43,150 nt of DNA from contig JAHZHL010000040.1 in assembly GCA_019420305.1 (NCBI GenBank), positions 1 to 43,150 of the forward strand. The letters are read 5' to 3'. The notes beneath the pieces are model-generated. The model had not been told where the DNA came from. It did not search any database and saw nothing but the letters and a program-made list of their open reading frames with translations. Shown here piece by piece: positions 6,985 to 15,729 of this stretch. Origin of the DNA: Bacillota bacterium (GTDB lineage: Bacteria > Bacillota > Clostridia > Peptostreptococcales > Anaerovoracaceae). The stretch's first letter is position 1. Every line of letters begins with the position of its first letter. The translations under genes were made by a program, and so were the position numbers.

Positions 6985-8443
6985 ATTCCTTTTGTGGTTT
7001 CACATATTTTTGATATTTCCTGCTGGCTCCTGACTGGCTAATTCCAAGAGCCCTCGCGACTTTATAACTGCTCGGATATTGTTCGAAGGCCATCCGCACC
7101 AGCTGTGCCTCCGCTTTCTCGAGAACTTCCTGCAACGGAAGAATGCGGTTTACTTTTACGTCCTCCTGCATTCCATCGGTCATAATGCGGATATTATCGG
7201 GGAGATTTTCTTCCTCAATAACTCCGGAAGTATTTGTTACCACAAGCCTCTCAATTAAATTCTCAAGTTCCCGAATATTTCCCGGCCAGCGGTATTCGTT
7301 TAGAATTTCCAAAGCGCTGTCTGCGATTTCCACCTTCCGTCCGTAACGTTCAGAAAAAAAACGTAAAAATGATTTGACCAGATCATTAATATCCTCCTTT
7401 CTCTGGCGCAAAGCCGGCATATGAAGAGGCACTATGTTAATCCGGTAGTACAAATCGCTGCGAAAACTTCCCTGTTCAATCCGTTTTTCCAGATTTTTGT
7501 TGGTTGCGGTGATAATCCGTACATCCACAATCTTTCTCGTAGTTCCGCCAATCCGGGTAATCGTTTTATTCTGTATGGCGGAAAGAAGCTTGGCCTGAAG
7601 CGCGAAAGGCATATCTCCAATTTCGTCCAAAAATAAGGTCCCTTTATCCGCCAATTCAAAAAGCCCTGGCTTCCCGCCTTTTTTTGCGCCTGTAAAAGCG
7701 CCGGATTCATATCCAAACAATTCGGATTCAATTAGATTTTCCGGAATCGCCGCGCAGTTAAGCTCCACAAATCTCCCCTGATTCCTTTCACTATTGTCAT
7801 GAATATATTTTGCCAGCATACTTTTTCCGGTTCCAGTTTCCCCGGTAATCAGGATACCGGAGTCCACCTTGGCTACCTGACGGGCTTCCGCGTAAAGCTC
7901 TGCCATCTTGCCGCTCTTTGAAACCAGCTTTTTATCGTGGTAGTCGGAACTCCGGTTCTTACTTTTATGGTATTTATCCAGAAGGCTCAGCTCATCTACG
8001 AACCGGGCGTTGCTGACACAAAGGATCAACTTTCCGTTTTTATCGTGAATCGGTGTTGCCGTAACAATCGCGTCCCCTCCCGGGCCTTTCTGAACCATTG
8101 TAATCGGACGCTCTTCTCTCAGAGCGATCCGCACCGCGGAAGGCCTGTAAAAACCATCTTTCTCCATATCGATTACGTTTTTCCCTACGATCTTCTCTTT
8201 TCCGGTCTTGGATCGTCTCTCAAAAGTCTTATTCACAAAAATAATTGTACCATCCGCGTCTGTAACATGAAAGCTATCCAGACAATTATCCATTGCCAAA
8301 TAGTAGCTGTCACGTTCCTCCTTCATCCGTCTGACAGCGTGATAAAGCGCAGACAGGGACTCTTCCCCGCGGCCGGGTTCCTCTATTCCCAGAAGTTCTG
8401 TCAGTTTATCAATTAGTTGATTACGATTTGTCTTGTCACCCAT
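6983..8443 (-). CDS. Sigma-54-dependent transcriptional activator with PAS domain and TyrR-like HTH
   Basis: 486 residues. A sensory PAS domain lies at about 45-150 (SFHVTDADGTIIFVN), then an AAA+ domain at about 170-405 with Walker A GETGTGKS (201-208), the sigma-54-contacting GAFTGA (248-253) and Walker B TLFLDEIGD (269-277). The C-terminal HTH at about 450-480 (YKVARALGISQSGASRKY) resembles TyrR-type domains. It has no receiver domain, so it is probably switched by a small ligand bound to PAS. AAGGAGGGACT directly precedes the ATG at 8443, which is preferred over an upstream TTG. A minus-strand TATAAT at 8463-8468 may serve it. It lies between the MFS gene and the amidohydrolase, both of which have -24/-12 promoters, so it most likely activates both. 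Confidence 0.93.
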   Translation of the reverse strand: MGDKTNRNQLIDKLTELLGIEEPGRGEESLSALYHAVRRMKEERDSYYLAMDNCLDSFHVTDADGTIIFVNKTFERRSKTGKEKIVGKNVIDMEKDGFYRPSAVRIALREERPITMVQKGPGGDAIVTATPIHDKNGKLILCVSNARFVDELSLLDKYHKSKNRSSDYHDKKLVSKSGKMAELYAEARQVAKVDSGILITGETGTGKSMLAKYIHDNSERNQGRFVELNCAAIPENLIESELFGYESGAFTGAKKGGKPGLFELADKGTLFLDEIGDMPFALQAKLLSAIQNKTITRIGGTTRKIVDVRIITATNKNLEKRIEQGSFRSDLYYRINIVPLHMPALRQRKEDINDLVKSFLRFFSERYGRKVEIADSALEILNEYRWPGNIRELENLIERLVVTNTSGVIEEENLPDNIRIMTDGMQEDVKVNRILPLQEVLEKAEAQLVRMAFEQYPSSYKVARALGISQSGASRKYQKYVKPQKE

Positions 8444-8485
8444 AGTCCCTCCTTCTAACAAAATTATAGATCAAATCTTTCAAAA

Positions 8486-8515
8486 CACAAAACCGGAGCA
8501 TTGCTGCCCCGGTTT
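8486..8515 (-). terminator. Terminator between the MFS gene and the sigma-54 activator
   Basis: AAACCGG pairs with CCGGTTT and is extended by two more pairs past one mismatch (8490-8515). It is followed by TTTTG on the minus strand and begins eight bases after the MFS stop codon. Confidence 0.75.
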
Positions 8516-8522
8516 CATCTGT

Positions 8523-9788
8523 CTACTCGTCCGGCTTCTCATTTTTATCGTGCATTTTGAACGCTGCCAGTCTTAAAATTGCTGCGAGAACTACAGCTAC
8601 GCAGGCCACTGCCCAAAATCCGGAATAACTGCCTGTCATATCATAGACTCTTGCCGCGACCATTCCTCCGAAAGCGCCTCCGATGCTGGTTGCCATATTC
8701 ATTACACCGACCAAAGTCCCATAGTCTTTATCACCAAATAATCCATTCACCATCAACGGCGGAATAACGGTAATCGTCGGTCCTCCGAATCCATAGCAGG
8801 CGATTACAAGGAATACCAGAACACCGGCCGCGCTTGGCATAATGAACAGAGCTGCGAAGGTACCGGCAAAGATAATGGTTGTGAGCACTGTACTGAAACG
8901 AATTCCCATACGGTCCGTCACTGCACCCATTACCGGTTTTCCAATAATCAGCGACCCGAGCAGCAAACCGTGGAGAGAAGCCGCCCTTCCCTCTTCAATC
9001 CCGCATCCTACAAAGTAAGCGACAGAATTTGCAAGAATTGCGCTGGACGCCAGAATTACCAATACGGTTGAAAGTACCGCCAGATAAAATTCCGGCGTAC
9101 GCATGGCTTCTGCCAGATTCTTGCCGCTTTTGCGCTCACTTCCGGCAGCGAGTTCCGCTTCATCCTCTCCCATTCTGGTAAATCCTTTGGATTCCGGCTT
9201 GTCGTTTCCGAAAATCAGTACAAGAATCATCAGCAGAATAAATACCGCGCCCAGCGTAATGTATCCGGTTCTCCATCCATGAGAAGAAATAACCGCATTG
9301 AGCACTGGCGACAGAATCATTCCTCCCAAGCCACTTCCTAAAAAGGCAATTCCGGTAGCAGTTCCTCTCACTTTTCCGCCGAACCATTTATTAATCAGAA
9401 TGGATACCGGCATAGGAGCCGTTCCCGCAAAGCCAATACCTAAAATAATTGCAAACAAATAGAATGTAGTCAGGGAATTTGCTCTTGAAAATCCAAAATA
9501 ACCGATAAATCCCAGCAGGCAACAAATGCCGACCCAGAGTCTCCAGTTGCCCTTTCCCATGATTTTTCCCAGAAAAGGGGAACAGATCACACAAGCAATG
9601 GATAAAATCGTCAGATAGGTCATCCAGCTGCCTCTTTCAAACCCCAAATCTTCCGTAACCGGCAGCACAAACACGCTTGTCAGGGAGACAAATCCCACAT
9701 AGGCAAACGTCATCAGAAACAGTCCGACAATTACAATAATCCATCCATAGTAGAATCTCCCATTCTGCTTAAACTGAATGTCTTTCAT
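8523..9788 (-). CDS. MFS transporter, oxalate/formate-antiporter-like (OFA) family
   Basis: 421 residues with 12 predicted membrane helices in two six-helix halves. A cytoplasmic loop at about 190-225 is charged (EDEAELAAGSERKSGKN). The first helix FYYGWIIVIVGLFLMTFAYV and motif-A-like loops GKIMGKG and GAVTDRMGIR fit the OxlT/MCT-like branch that carries organic anions. AAAGGAGG lies before the ATG at 9788; longer in-frame starts lack a ribosome site. A second -24/-12 promoter lies about 70 bases upstream and the adjacent gene encodes a sigma-54 activator. It is therefore a good candidate for uptake of the amidohydrolase substrate or export of its product. Substrate unknown. Confidence 0.85.
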   Translation of the reverse strand: MKDIQFKQNGRFYYGWIIVIVGLFLMTFAYVGFVSLTSVFVLPVTEDLGFERGSWMTYLTILSIACVICSPFLGKIMGKGNWRLWVGICCLLGFIGYFGFSRANSLTTFYLFAIILGIGFAGTAPMPVSILINKWFGGKVRGTATGIAFLGSGLGGMILSPVLNAVISSHGWRTGYITLGAVFILLMILVLIFGNDKPESKGFTRMGEDEAELAAGSERKSGKNLAEAMRTPEFYLAVLSTVLVILASSAILANSVAYFVGCGIEEGRAASLHGLLLGSLIIGKPVMGAVTDRMGIRFSTVLTTIIFAGTFAALFIMPSAAGVLVFLVIACYGFGGPTITVIPPLMVNGLFGDKDYGTLVGVMNMATSIGGAFGGMVAARVYDMTGSYSGFWAVACVAVVLAAILRLAAFKMHDKNEKPDE

Positions 9789-9858
9789 GTTTTCCTCCTT
9801 TACTTTATCAAACAGTTTATTGCCAATGGGATAAATCAATTTCACACCTTATTTATTA

Positions 9859-9874
9859 AGCAAGTTTTATGCCA
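9859..9874 (-). promoter_or_regulatory. Sigma-54 (-24/-12) promoter of the MFS gene
   Basis: The minus strand reads TGGCATAAAACTTGCT, matching TGGCAC-N5-TTGCW with one change (C to T at the sixth base). It lies about 70 bases before the MFS start. No GACCC-N6-GGGTC palindrome is visible nearby. Confidence 0.72.
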
Positions 9875-9887
9875 TTTTATTTTTATA

Positions 9888-9920
9888 CAAAAAATACCGG
9901 GCAAAGGCAACCCGGTATTT
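9888..9920 (-). terminator. Terminator of the AEC carrier / nucleotidyltransferase operon
   Basis: A perfect 10-bp stem AAATACCGGG / CCCGGTATTT with a nine-base loop, followed by a T-rich tract on the minus strand. It starts three bases after the nucleotidyltransferase stop codon. Confidence 0.9.
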
Positions 9921-9922
9921 TC

Positions 9923-10582
9923 TTATAACTTCTTCCCAATCCATTTCTGTGTCCACAGAAAAAGCGCTTCCGACATTTCCCCGAACTCTATCTCCCCTCC
10001 CTGTTTCAAATGGGCGAACGTGCGGAGGATACGCCTCTCCTCTTCACCGGCGGCTTCCATCAGCTCTTCCCGCTTTCTGGCATACCGCCCGGTCTGCAGA
10101 TAAACAACCGCCTGGATGACAAAGGACGCGGATTTGTACAGGTCCCGCAGCATCGCTTCATCCTTTTCATAGAGCATATTATGAACACAGGCATGATAAA
10201 TACCGCAGACTCCCGTTTGAACCGCTCGATTTGCCGCCTCCGGATCAATTCGGCAAAGCAGTTGTTCCAAGCTGCCTTTGATCGGCTGGGTATCATAATA
10301 AAACTGGAACAGATCGGCGGTGTCCCAACCGAACAGTTCTTCTTTTCCCGCGAGGAAACCGCAGAGGAAAGGTTTTTCGGCAAACCGTTCCAGCATGCAA
10401 CTGTATGCCTGTATATCCGCAGGGGAAAGCTCGTCCAGAATCACCACCAAATCGATATCGCTGTCCTCTGTCGCTTCTCCCCGTCCATAGCTGCCCTGAA
10501 GCCCGAAAAACCAGATCCGTCCGCCAAAGGTTTCCTCCAACGCGGCCAGGAACTGCTCTGTCCATTTTTTTATCTCAATCAT
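9923..10582 (-). CDS. Nucleotidyltransferase-domain protein (MNT / antibiotic-NTase-like)
   Basis: 219 residues. The N-terminal polymerase-beta-type nucleotidyltransferase domain carries GSYGRGEATEDSDIDLVV at about residues 28-45. The GS motif and two aspartates bind Mg-NTP. The C-terminal half is all-helical (FVIQAVVYLQTGRYARKREE) and looks like the kanamycin-nucleotidyltransferase-type or HEPN-like helical domain. The protein could adenylylate a small molecule or a protein. AAGGAG sits eight bases before the ATG. It is 14 bases downstream of the AEC carrier, so they form one transcript; the functional link is not obvious. No toxin-antitoxin partner is adjacent. Confidence 0.8.
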   Translation of the reverse strand: MIEIKKWTEQFLAALEETFGGRIWFFGLQGSYGRGEATEDSDIDLVVILDELSPADIQAYSCMLERFAEKPFLCGFLAGKEELFGWDTADLFQFYYDTQPIKGSLEQLLCRIDPEAANRAVQTGVCGIYHACVHNMLYEKDEAMLRDLYKSASFVIQAVVYLQTGRYARKREELMEAAGEEERRILRTFAHLKQGGEIEFGEMSEALFLWTQKWIGKKL

Positions 10583-10596
10583 AACATATACTCCTT

Positions 10597-11541
10597 TTAA
10601 CTATACTGCAGCAGAATGGCAAAGGCAGGAATGGTGAAGATGCACAGCAGTGAGGACAGAAGCACGCCTTTTGCCGCAAAATTCACATCCGCCCGATACT
10701 GCTCTGAGAAAATGACACTGCACATTGCCACCGGCATCGCTGCCTGCAAGATCAAAACCGAAGCGATAAGAGAACCGGTTCCGATAAACAGCTTCACCAA
10801 AAGCAGCGCGATCAGCGGCGAAATCATCAGCTTCAGGAAACAAATCAGGTACACAGACTTGCTCGCAAACAGCTCTTTCAGCTTCATATCCGCCAGATGA
10901 GAGCCGACAATGAGCATGGCCATAGGACTGGTCATAGCGCCTACAGACTCGACCGGGCTTCCGATAAGATCCGGAAGATCGATTCTGCAAATAAACAAAA
11001 TCAGTCCAATCATCACACCGAAAAAGCATGGATTTAAAATTCCCTTCAGAATCTCTCCGATTTTCCTCTTTTCTCCACCCGCGGCAGAACTCTGAATCAA
11101 AGAAATTCCGATGGTAAACATGAATACATCGTAGGACGCGTCGCAGAGAGCTCCGTAAAAAACGGCTTCTGAACCGAAAATTCCGTTTAGTACCGGAAGT
11201 CCGATAAAGCCGGTATTCCCAAATACCATCATAAACGAAAGGATCCCGACCTGTGAAAGCGGCAGCCGGATAAAACGCGTAAGAATCCTGGAAAGAAGCA
11301 TGGACACAAGGACTACGCCCATGAAAATCAGCACTACATATTTGCAGTTATTCAGCACTTCCATGGAGAACTCCCTCTGCATGGCGTTAATTACCAGACA
11401 AGGATATGTAATATAAGTAATAATAGACGACAGTCCTTCGGTATATTGTTTTGTTAAAATACCTTTCTTTTTCAGGACATATCCGGGGAAAATAATGATA
11501 AAGGTTTTGATTAAGGCTGAAATCAGTTCCAGAATTCCCAT
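10597..11541 (-). CDS. AEC (auxin efflux carrier) family transporter
   Basis: 314 residues, ten hydrophobic segments arranged as two five-helix repeats. It shows the family features FIIIFPGYVLKKKGILT in helix 1-2 and TYPCLVINAM in the first discontinuous helix. Further on are VFGNTGFIGLPVLNGIFG and the C-terminal counterpart LQAAMPVAMCSVIFSEQY. AEC members in Firmicutes move malate, other dicarboxylates or related anions; the substrate here is unknown. The ribosome site GGAAAGGA lies about 10 bases before the ATG. The gene has its own promoter at 11601-11629 and a leader with a small TTCCGG/CCGGAA hairpin (11572-11589). Confidence 0.88.
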   Translation of the reverse strand: MGILELISALIKTFIIIFPGYVLKKKGILTKQYTEGLSSIITYITYPCLVINAMQREFSMEVLNNCKYVVLIFMGVVLVSMLLSRILTRFIRLPLSQVGILSFMMVFGNTGFIGLPVLNGIFGSEAVFYGALCDASYDVFMFTIGISLIQSSAAGGEKRKIGEILKGILNPCFFGVMIGLILFICRIDLPDLIGSPVESVGAMTSPMAMLIVGSHLADMKLKELFASKSVYLICFLKLMISPLIALLLVKLFIGTGSLIASVLILQAAMPVAMCSVIFSEQYRADVNFAAKGVLLSSLLCIFTIPAFAILLQYS

Positions 11542-11600
11542 AAAACAGGTTCCTTTCCAAAGCAGATACGGTTCCGGTCTCTGCCGGAATTTCCATATTT

Positions 11601-11629
11601 ATTATAATTCACGCTGTCCGATTCAGCAA
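11601..11629 (-). promoter_or_regulatory. Sigma-A promoter of the AEC operon
   Basis: TTGCTG, 17 bases, TATAAT on the minus strand, giving a leader of about 55 bases. Confidence 0.75.
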
Positions 11630-11713
11630 TGAAGTTTTCCTTTTTTCACGGAGGTTCTCTATTCTTTTTTTTCAAAATGATCTATACTGTCTGTAAAGGA
11701 GACACAGCCCATT

Positions 11714-12706
11714 ATGACAGAAAGAGAAGCCTTAAAAATTCTAGAGCTTTCTCCCGATGCCGGGGAGAGGGAAATCAAAACAAAATACCGCCAGTTGATC
11801 CGGCAGGTACATCCGGACATTCACGGCTCTTCCGAGGAACGCTATACCCGCCATGCCCAGCGAATCAACCATGCTTATGCCGTATTGAAAAAAAGGTTTG
11901 CCGGAAATGCCGATACACCACAGGCCCGCGGAAAAACTTCCTCCCAATCCCCCGCGAAAAAAGAAACCGGCGCCTGGAGCGCGCCAATTAATTCCCATGC
12001 CTATACGGAGCGCGAAATCCTCCATTATGCGGAAGACTCCAATGGATCGGCGCTGGGCTCCTTTCCGATTGCCCGTGGAAAGTATCTGTGGAAAACAGAT
12101 GAGGATTTTCCGTTATTCCTGCTCAGCATTTACCAGTGCGGCAGAGAACTGCTGGATGCGATCGATCTGAAGAACCGCAGAAAAGAACCTCCCACGAACC
12201 GTCGGCAGATTCACGGTGAACTGACTTATCTTCTGGCGCAGCAATTTATAGACGGCACCGCGTTGCTGAAAGAATTCGCGAGATCCGAAACTCCGGATTC
12301 TCAGGGCAATCCGATTTTTTACATGCCCGCCATGTTGGAATTTTCAGGCAGACCCGCCTGCCTGAAACCGGGAGAACAGCTTTCTCCCGTCGGAGTCAAA
12401 AATCATCGGCTGTATCTGAAAAACCGAACGGGACAGGTTCTTGGATATCTTTCCTTTCCCGATGATTGCCTGTATTACATTGCCATTCCCCTCTTCGAGC
12501 ATAAGATGGCGCTGGTCAAAATCCAGGCCTCAGAAAAGCAGCCCCAAAAGAAAAAGCGAACTGCCGCAAGATACCAGAATCTTCATCTCTGGATCAAGCG
12601 AACAGATCGCGATATTCATAGTGTCGTAGAATCCTTAAATCTGCGGATCGAACGGGTACTAAAGCAATATCAGCAAGGCAGCGTCTCCCCCAACCGGCCG
12701 CTTTAA
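11714..12706 (+). CDS. J-domain (DnaJ-like) protein of unknown role
   Basis: 330 residues. An N-terminal J-domain is at about 1-60 (ALKILELSPDAGEREIKTKY) with the HPD tripeptide at 33-35 that stimulates Hsp70 ATPase. There are no Gly/Phe region, zinc fingers or DnaJ C-terminal domains, so it is a specialised (type III) J-protein. The remaining ~240 residues are not recognised. A linker at 65-90 is Pro/Ala/Lys-rich, and the domain after it has mixed charge and no membrane segment. AAAGGAG lies 12 bases before the ATG, and a TATACT -10-like element at 11683-11688 precedes it. The gene stands alone between oppositely oriented units. Its Hsp70 partner is not in the window. Confidence 0.8.
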   Translation: MTEREALKILELSPDAGEREIKTKYRQLIRQVHPDIHGSSEERYTRHAQRINHAYAVLKKRFAGNADTPQARGKTSSQSPAKKETGAWSAPINSHAYTEREILHYAEDSNGSALGSFPIARGKYLWKTDEDFPLFLLSIYQCGRELLDAIDLKNRRKEPPTNRRQIHGELTYLLAQQFIDGTALLKEFARSETPDSQGNPIFYMPAMLEFSGRPACLKPGEQLSPVGVKNHRLYLKNRTGQVLGYLSFPDDCLYYIAIPLFEHKMALVKIQASEKQPQKKKRTAARYQNLHLWIKRTDRDIHSVVESLNLRIERVLKQYQQGSVSPNRPL

Positions 12707-12722
12707 GCAGCGGCTGCTTTTC
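12697..12722 (+). terminator. Possible terminator of the J-domain gene
   Basis: GCCGCT pairs with AGCGGC across the stop codon, or AAGCAG pairs with CTGCTT, followed by TTTTCTG. The stem is short. Confidence 0.45.
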
Positions 12723-12746
12723 TGCCTGTCCCGCCCCATTCCCGGA

Positions 12747-14078
12747 CTAGGACGCTTCTTCCTCTTGCGGCATTCTTTCAATTTTCACACTGATCTTATC
12801 AATCCGATGCCTGTCCATTTTTACAATCGTAAAGGTTACTTTCGTATTTTTGTGTTCCACAGACATCTGATCTCCCTCACTTGGAATCCTGCCAAAGATA
12901 TTCAGCATCAGTCCCGCGGCAGTCTCACATTCTTCAATTTTTTCGGGCTCAAATCCGATCAGTTCCACCGTTTCCGAAACCGGAAGGGAACCGTCAATGA
13001 GAAAACAATCGCAGCTGAGAGCGACCACTTCCGACTCTTCGCTCTGAATATATTCATCATCATCATTTCCCAAAATCTGCGACATCACGTCCGAAGATGT
13101 CACAATACCGGCTGTGCCGCCATATTCATCCACCACCAGCATGAATTTTGTTTCCTTGTCCTGCATAATCTGCAAAAGGCGATCCACGGAAAGTGACTCC
13201 GATACCGCTGTAATTTCCCTTATAGAAAGGTTTTCGTAATTAGTCCCGCTGATGGTTTCATCATTCCAATAGAGATCTTTTATATGAATAAATCCTTCGA
13301 TATGATCTTTATCTTCTCTGCACACCGGATACCTGGTATATTTACAGCGTTTGATCATCTCCAGATTTTCCTCATACGGAATGGTTAAATCAAAACACTC
13401 CATATCGGTTCTCGGGGTCATAATCGAATAGACTTCTTTGTTATACAACTCGAAAATATTGTCAACCAGTTCGTTCTGCTTGGGATCAATCAGCCCGCTC
13501 TGCGTGCTTTCATCAATCAGAAGCTGAATTTCTTCACCTGTGTACACTTCATGCTCATTGGCGATATCGTGTCCCAGAAGCTTCATCACTCCGTTTGTAA
13601 TGGAGTTAAACAGCCACATAATCGGGGCGGTCAGCCGATAAAACCAGACGAGAAGCGGAGCGGTCATACGCGCGTAACGATCCGTGGAAAAGATCGCCAG
13701 TGATTTGGGGATCAATTCCCCCACTACAATATGCAGAGCTGTAATAAAAGCAAATCCGATCGCGACCGCAATGGCGGAAATTACTGATTTCGGAAGGTTT
13801 AAGAGACCAAGAGCCGGGTGGATCAATTCCGAGACAGCCGGTTCCCCAAGCCATCCTAAAGCCAGAGACGCCAGTGTGATACCCAACTGACACGCGGAAA
13901 GATATGCGTTCACATTATTCGCTACCAGAAGCGCCGCCCTGGCGCCGCTTTTTCCCTCTTCTTCCGCGATTTGAAGCTGTGATTTACGGACTCTGACGAG
14001 AGCAAATTCCGCTACAACGAAAAATGCGTTCATCAATAAAAAGAATACGACTAAAATTAAACTTAGCCCAACCGGCAC
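12747..14078 (-). CDS. CNNM/HlyC-CorC family membrane protein (DUF21 + CBS pair + CorC_HlyC)
   Basis: 443 residues. The DUF21 membrane domain is at about 1-190 (LILVVFFLLMNAFFVVAEFA). Two CBS domains at about 205-335 begin with IMTPRTDMECFD and contain KDLYWND and DEYGGTAGIVTSSDVM. A CorC_HlyC domain ends the protein (FLIDGSLPVSETVELIGFEP). Family members are linked to Mg2+/Co2+ efflux or resistance. The GTG at 14078 is chosen: GGGGGA sits seven bases upstream, and the promoter TTGACT-N17-TATACT at 14124-14152 predicts transcription from about 14117. An in-frame ATG at 14177 therefore cannot be on the transcript. Confidence 0.9.
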   Translation of the reverse strand: MPVGLSLILVVFFLLMNAFFVVAEFALVRVRKSQLQIAEEEGKSGARAALLVANNVNAYLSACQLGITLASLALGWLGEPAVSELIHPALGLLNLPKSVISAIAVAIGFAFITALHIVVGELIPKSLAIFSTDRYARMTAPLLVWFYRLTAPIMWLFNSITNGVMKLLGHDIANEHEVYTGEEIQLLIDESTQSGLIDPKQNELVDNIFELYNKEVYSIMTPRTDMECFDLTIPYEENLEMIKRCKYTRYPVCREDKDHIEGFIHIKDLYWNDETISGTNYENLSIREITAVSESLSVDRLLQIMQDKETKFMLVVDEYGGTAGIVTSSDVMSQILGNDDDEYIQSEESEVVALSCDCFLIDGSLPVSETVELIGFEPEKIEECETAAGLMLNIFGRIPSEGDQMSVEHKNTKVTFTIVKMDRHRIDKISVKIERMPQEEEAS

Positions 14079-14123
14079 AAAAAATCCCCCATTTCTTTTA
14101 AAGATTGTAAATATTATGTAGTA

Positions 14124-14152
14124 AGTATAGCAATCACACAGAAATAAGTCAA
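14124..14152 (-). promoter_or_regulatory. Sigma-A promoter of the CNNM/CorC-type gene
   Basis: TTGACT, 17 bases, TATACT on the minus strand. Its position fixes the GTG start at 14078. Confidence 0.85.
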
Positions 14153-14175
14153 TATCGCTCCCGGTCAGCGGTATC

Positions 14176-14206
14176 AAAAAACGAGAGGCAACAAACCTCG
14201 CCTCCC
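14176..14206 (-). terminator. Terminator of the flippase operon
   Basis: GGGAGGC pairs with GCCTCTC (one G-U) around a ten-base loop, followed by TTTTTT on the minus strand, about 40 bases after the flippase stop codon. Confidence 0.8.
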
Positions 14207-14248
14207 AGTTTCATTTCGTCAATTTTTTCTGCCAAAAATACTCCGCCC

Positions 14249-15700
14249 TCACTTCTGCTTTCTCTTTTTCATTTTCAGATTCCCGGACAGAAGTCCCGCG
14301 GTCCGGAGCGCGGAAGAACCGAAGGCTTTTCCGTTTACGGCAAGAATCAGCAGCAGAGCGCCTCCTTGCATGACCTGCCAGCCAGTCGGCATATCAATCG
14401 CTGCCCAAATCTGCGCGCAAAGTATGGCAAAACTTCCCAGAAGTCTTTTTTTATACAATCGAAAAGGAATCAGCGCCCTGGCGTTTTTGGCGCGCAATAA
14501 AAATACCACCAGATAACTTAGCATGGTCGCGATTGCCGCTCCCTGGACACCCATATCCGCCATGTCCGAAGGAATCAGCAGCGCGTTCAACAGCAGGTTA
14601 AGCCCCGCCCCCGCCATTGCTGTCCAGAAAGACAAGAGACTCCTTTTTTCCACCACATAGACGCTTCCCATAAAGGTCACAAAAGCGGAAAAAATCATAG
14701 CCGCGGATAGCATGGGAATATACCGCCACGCTTCATGGTAACTCGGATCCGACAGCAGCCGGATCTCCCACTGAGAAAAAGCGATAATCACGCTGCCCGC
14801 CAGGAACATCACCGCGAGGAACGCGCTCCAGATCTGAGAAAAGAAACGCGCCTGCTCTCCTCGCTCCTTTCCCGCTTCCGATATGGCGGAAAAATGCCAT
14901 GCTTCCAGGAAGATTCCGGAGACCAGACTAATCAGGGTAGGAATCTTGCAGGCCACCGCGTAAAGACCGTTGGCATCGCTTCCCAGAAAGGCTGTAATCA
15001 TATATCGATCCGATACACTGGTAATCCACCAGAATACCGTAGTGGGAATGAGGGGAACGCTGTACTTAAGCATAAGCCGGAACGCCTGTCTCTCCGGATG
15101 AAAGGTTATATATCGCCACAGCTTCTCTTTCCATACCAGGTAGAGACTGCATAACAAATCCGCAAATACAATTGAGCAGATATAGCCGGTAATCCCCCAT
15201 TGAAAGACTGCCAGAAAAAGAATATTCATCCCGATAACCAAAGCGGTATTCAGAACCCCCTGCCCCGCGAACAAAGCCGTTTTTCCCTGGGCACGGATAA
15301 ATTGCGCGCATAAAGAATGATAGCACGAGGCGATGGTATACAGCGCCACCAGCCACATAGTTTCTCCGAAAGAAGGAATCCCGGACAGAAAGGGAGATAC
15401 CGCTGTCAGAACCAGAGCGCCGGCGGAAATCGCCGCCGTCCCTACCGAAAATACGTTTTTGCGCCCGATCGGATCGTTTAAGGCAAACCGGAATACACTC
15501 TCTGTAATTCCCATGGAAATCAGTGGAAACAGCAGATTCGCCGTTTGTACGATCAAATCCGCTGTTCCGTAATCCGTAGGTGTAAGAACACCCGTATAAA
15601 ACCGAACCATAAAGAAGCTTAAAAGCTTTGATCCAAATGTGCCGATGCTGATCAGAAACGTATTGTTCAGTAATGTTTTGTATTTGTCTGTTCTGTCCAT
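14249..15700 (-). CDS. Oligosaccharide flippase family protein (Wzx / polysaccharide biosynthesis, MOP superfamily)
   Basis: 483 residues with about 12-14 membrane helices. The start LLNNTFLISIGTFGSKLLSF and DYGTADLIVQTANLLFPLIS match the polysaccharide-synthase (Wzx/RfbX) family, which flips lipid-linked sugars across the membrane. The C-terminus is basic (KMKKRKQK). No glycosyltransferase cluster surrounds it, so it may serve a wall glycopolymer made elsewhere. It lies 29 bases after the zinc-ribbon gene on the same strand and is probably co-transcribed with it. The ribosome site (AGGGAT) is weak, which suits coupling to the upstream gene. A terminator follows. Confidence 0.85.
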   Translation of the reverse strand: MDRTDKYKTLLNNTFLISIGTFGSKLLSFFMVRFYTGVLTPTDYGTADLIVQTANLLFPLISMGITESVFRFALNDPIGRKNVFSVGTAAISAGALVLTAVSPFLSGIPSFGETMWLVALYTIASCYHSLCAQFIRAQGKTALFAGQGVLNTALVIGMNILFLAVFQWGITGYICSIVFADLLCSLYLVWKEKLWRYITFHPERQAFRLMLKYSVPLIPTTVFWWITSVSDRYMITAFLGSDANGLYAVACKIPTLISLVSGIFLEAWHFSAISEAGKERGEQARFFSQIWSAFLAVMFLAGSVIIAFSQWEIRLLSDPSYHEAWRYIPMLSAAMIFSAFVTFMGSVYVVEKRSLLSFWTAMAGAGLNLLLNALLIPSDMADMGVQGAAIATMLSYLVVFLLRAKNARALIPFRLYKKRLLGSFAILCAQIWAAIDMPTGWQVMQGGALLLILAVNGKAFGSSALRTAGLLSGNLKMKKRKQK

Positions 15701-15729
15701 GTACGCTTATCCCTATCCTGTCTGCCCGA

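Noticed and set aside
9923..10582. MNT/HEPN toxin-antitoxin antitoxin
   Set aside because: The nucleotidyltransferase carries its own helical C-terminus and is co-transcribed with a transporter; no separate HEPN gene is adjacent.
14079..14177. Upstream ATG extending the CNNM/CorC-type protein by 33 residues
   Set aside because: It lies upstream of the TTGACT-N17-TATACT promoter and in the T-tract of the preceding terminator; GTG 14078 has the ribosome site.
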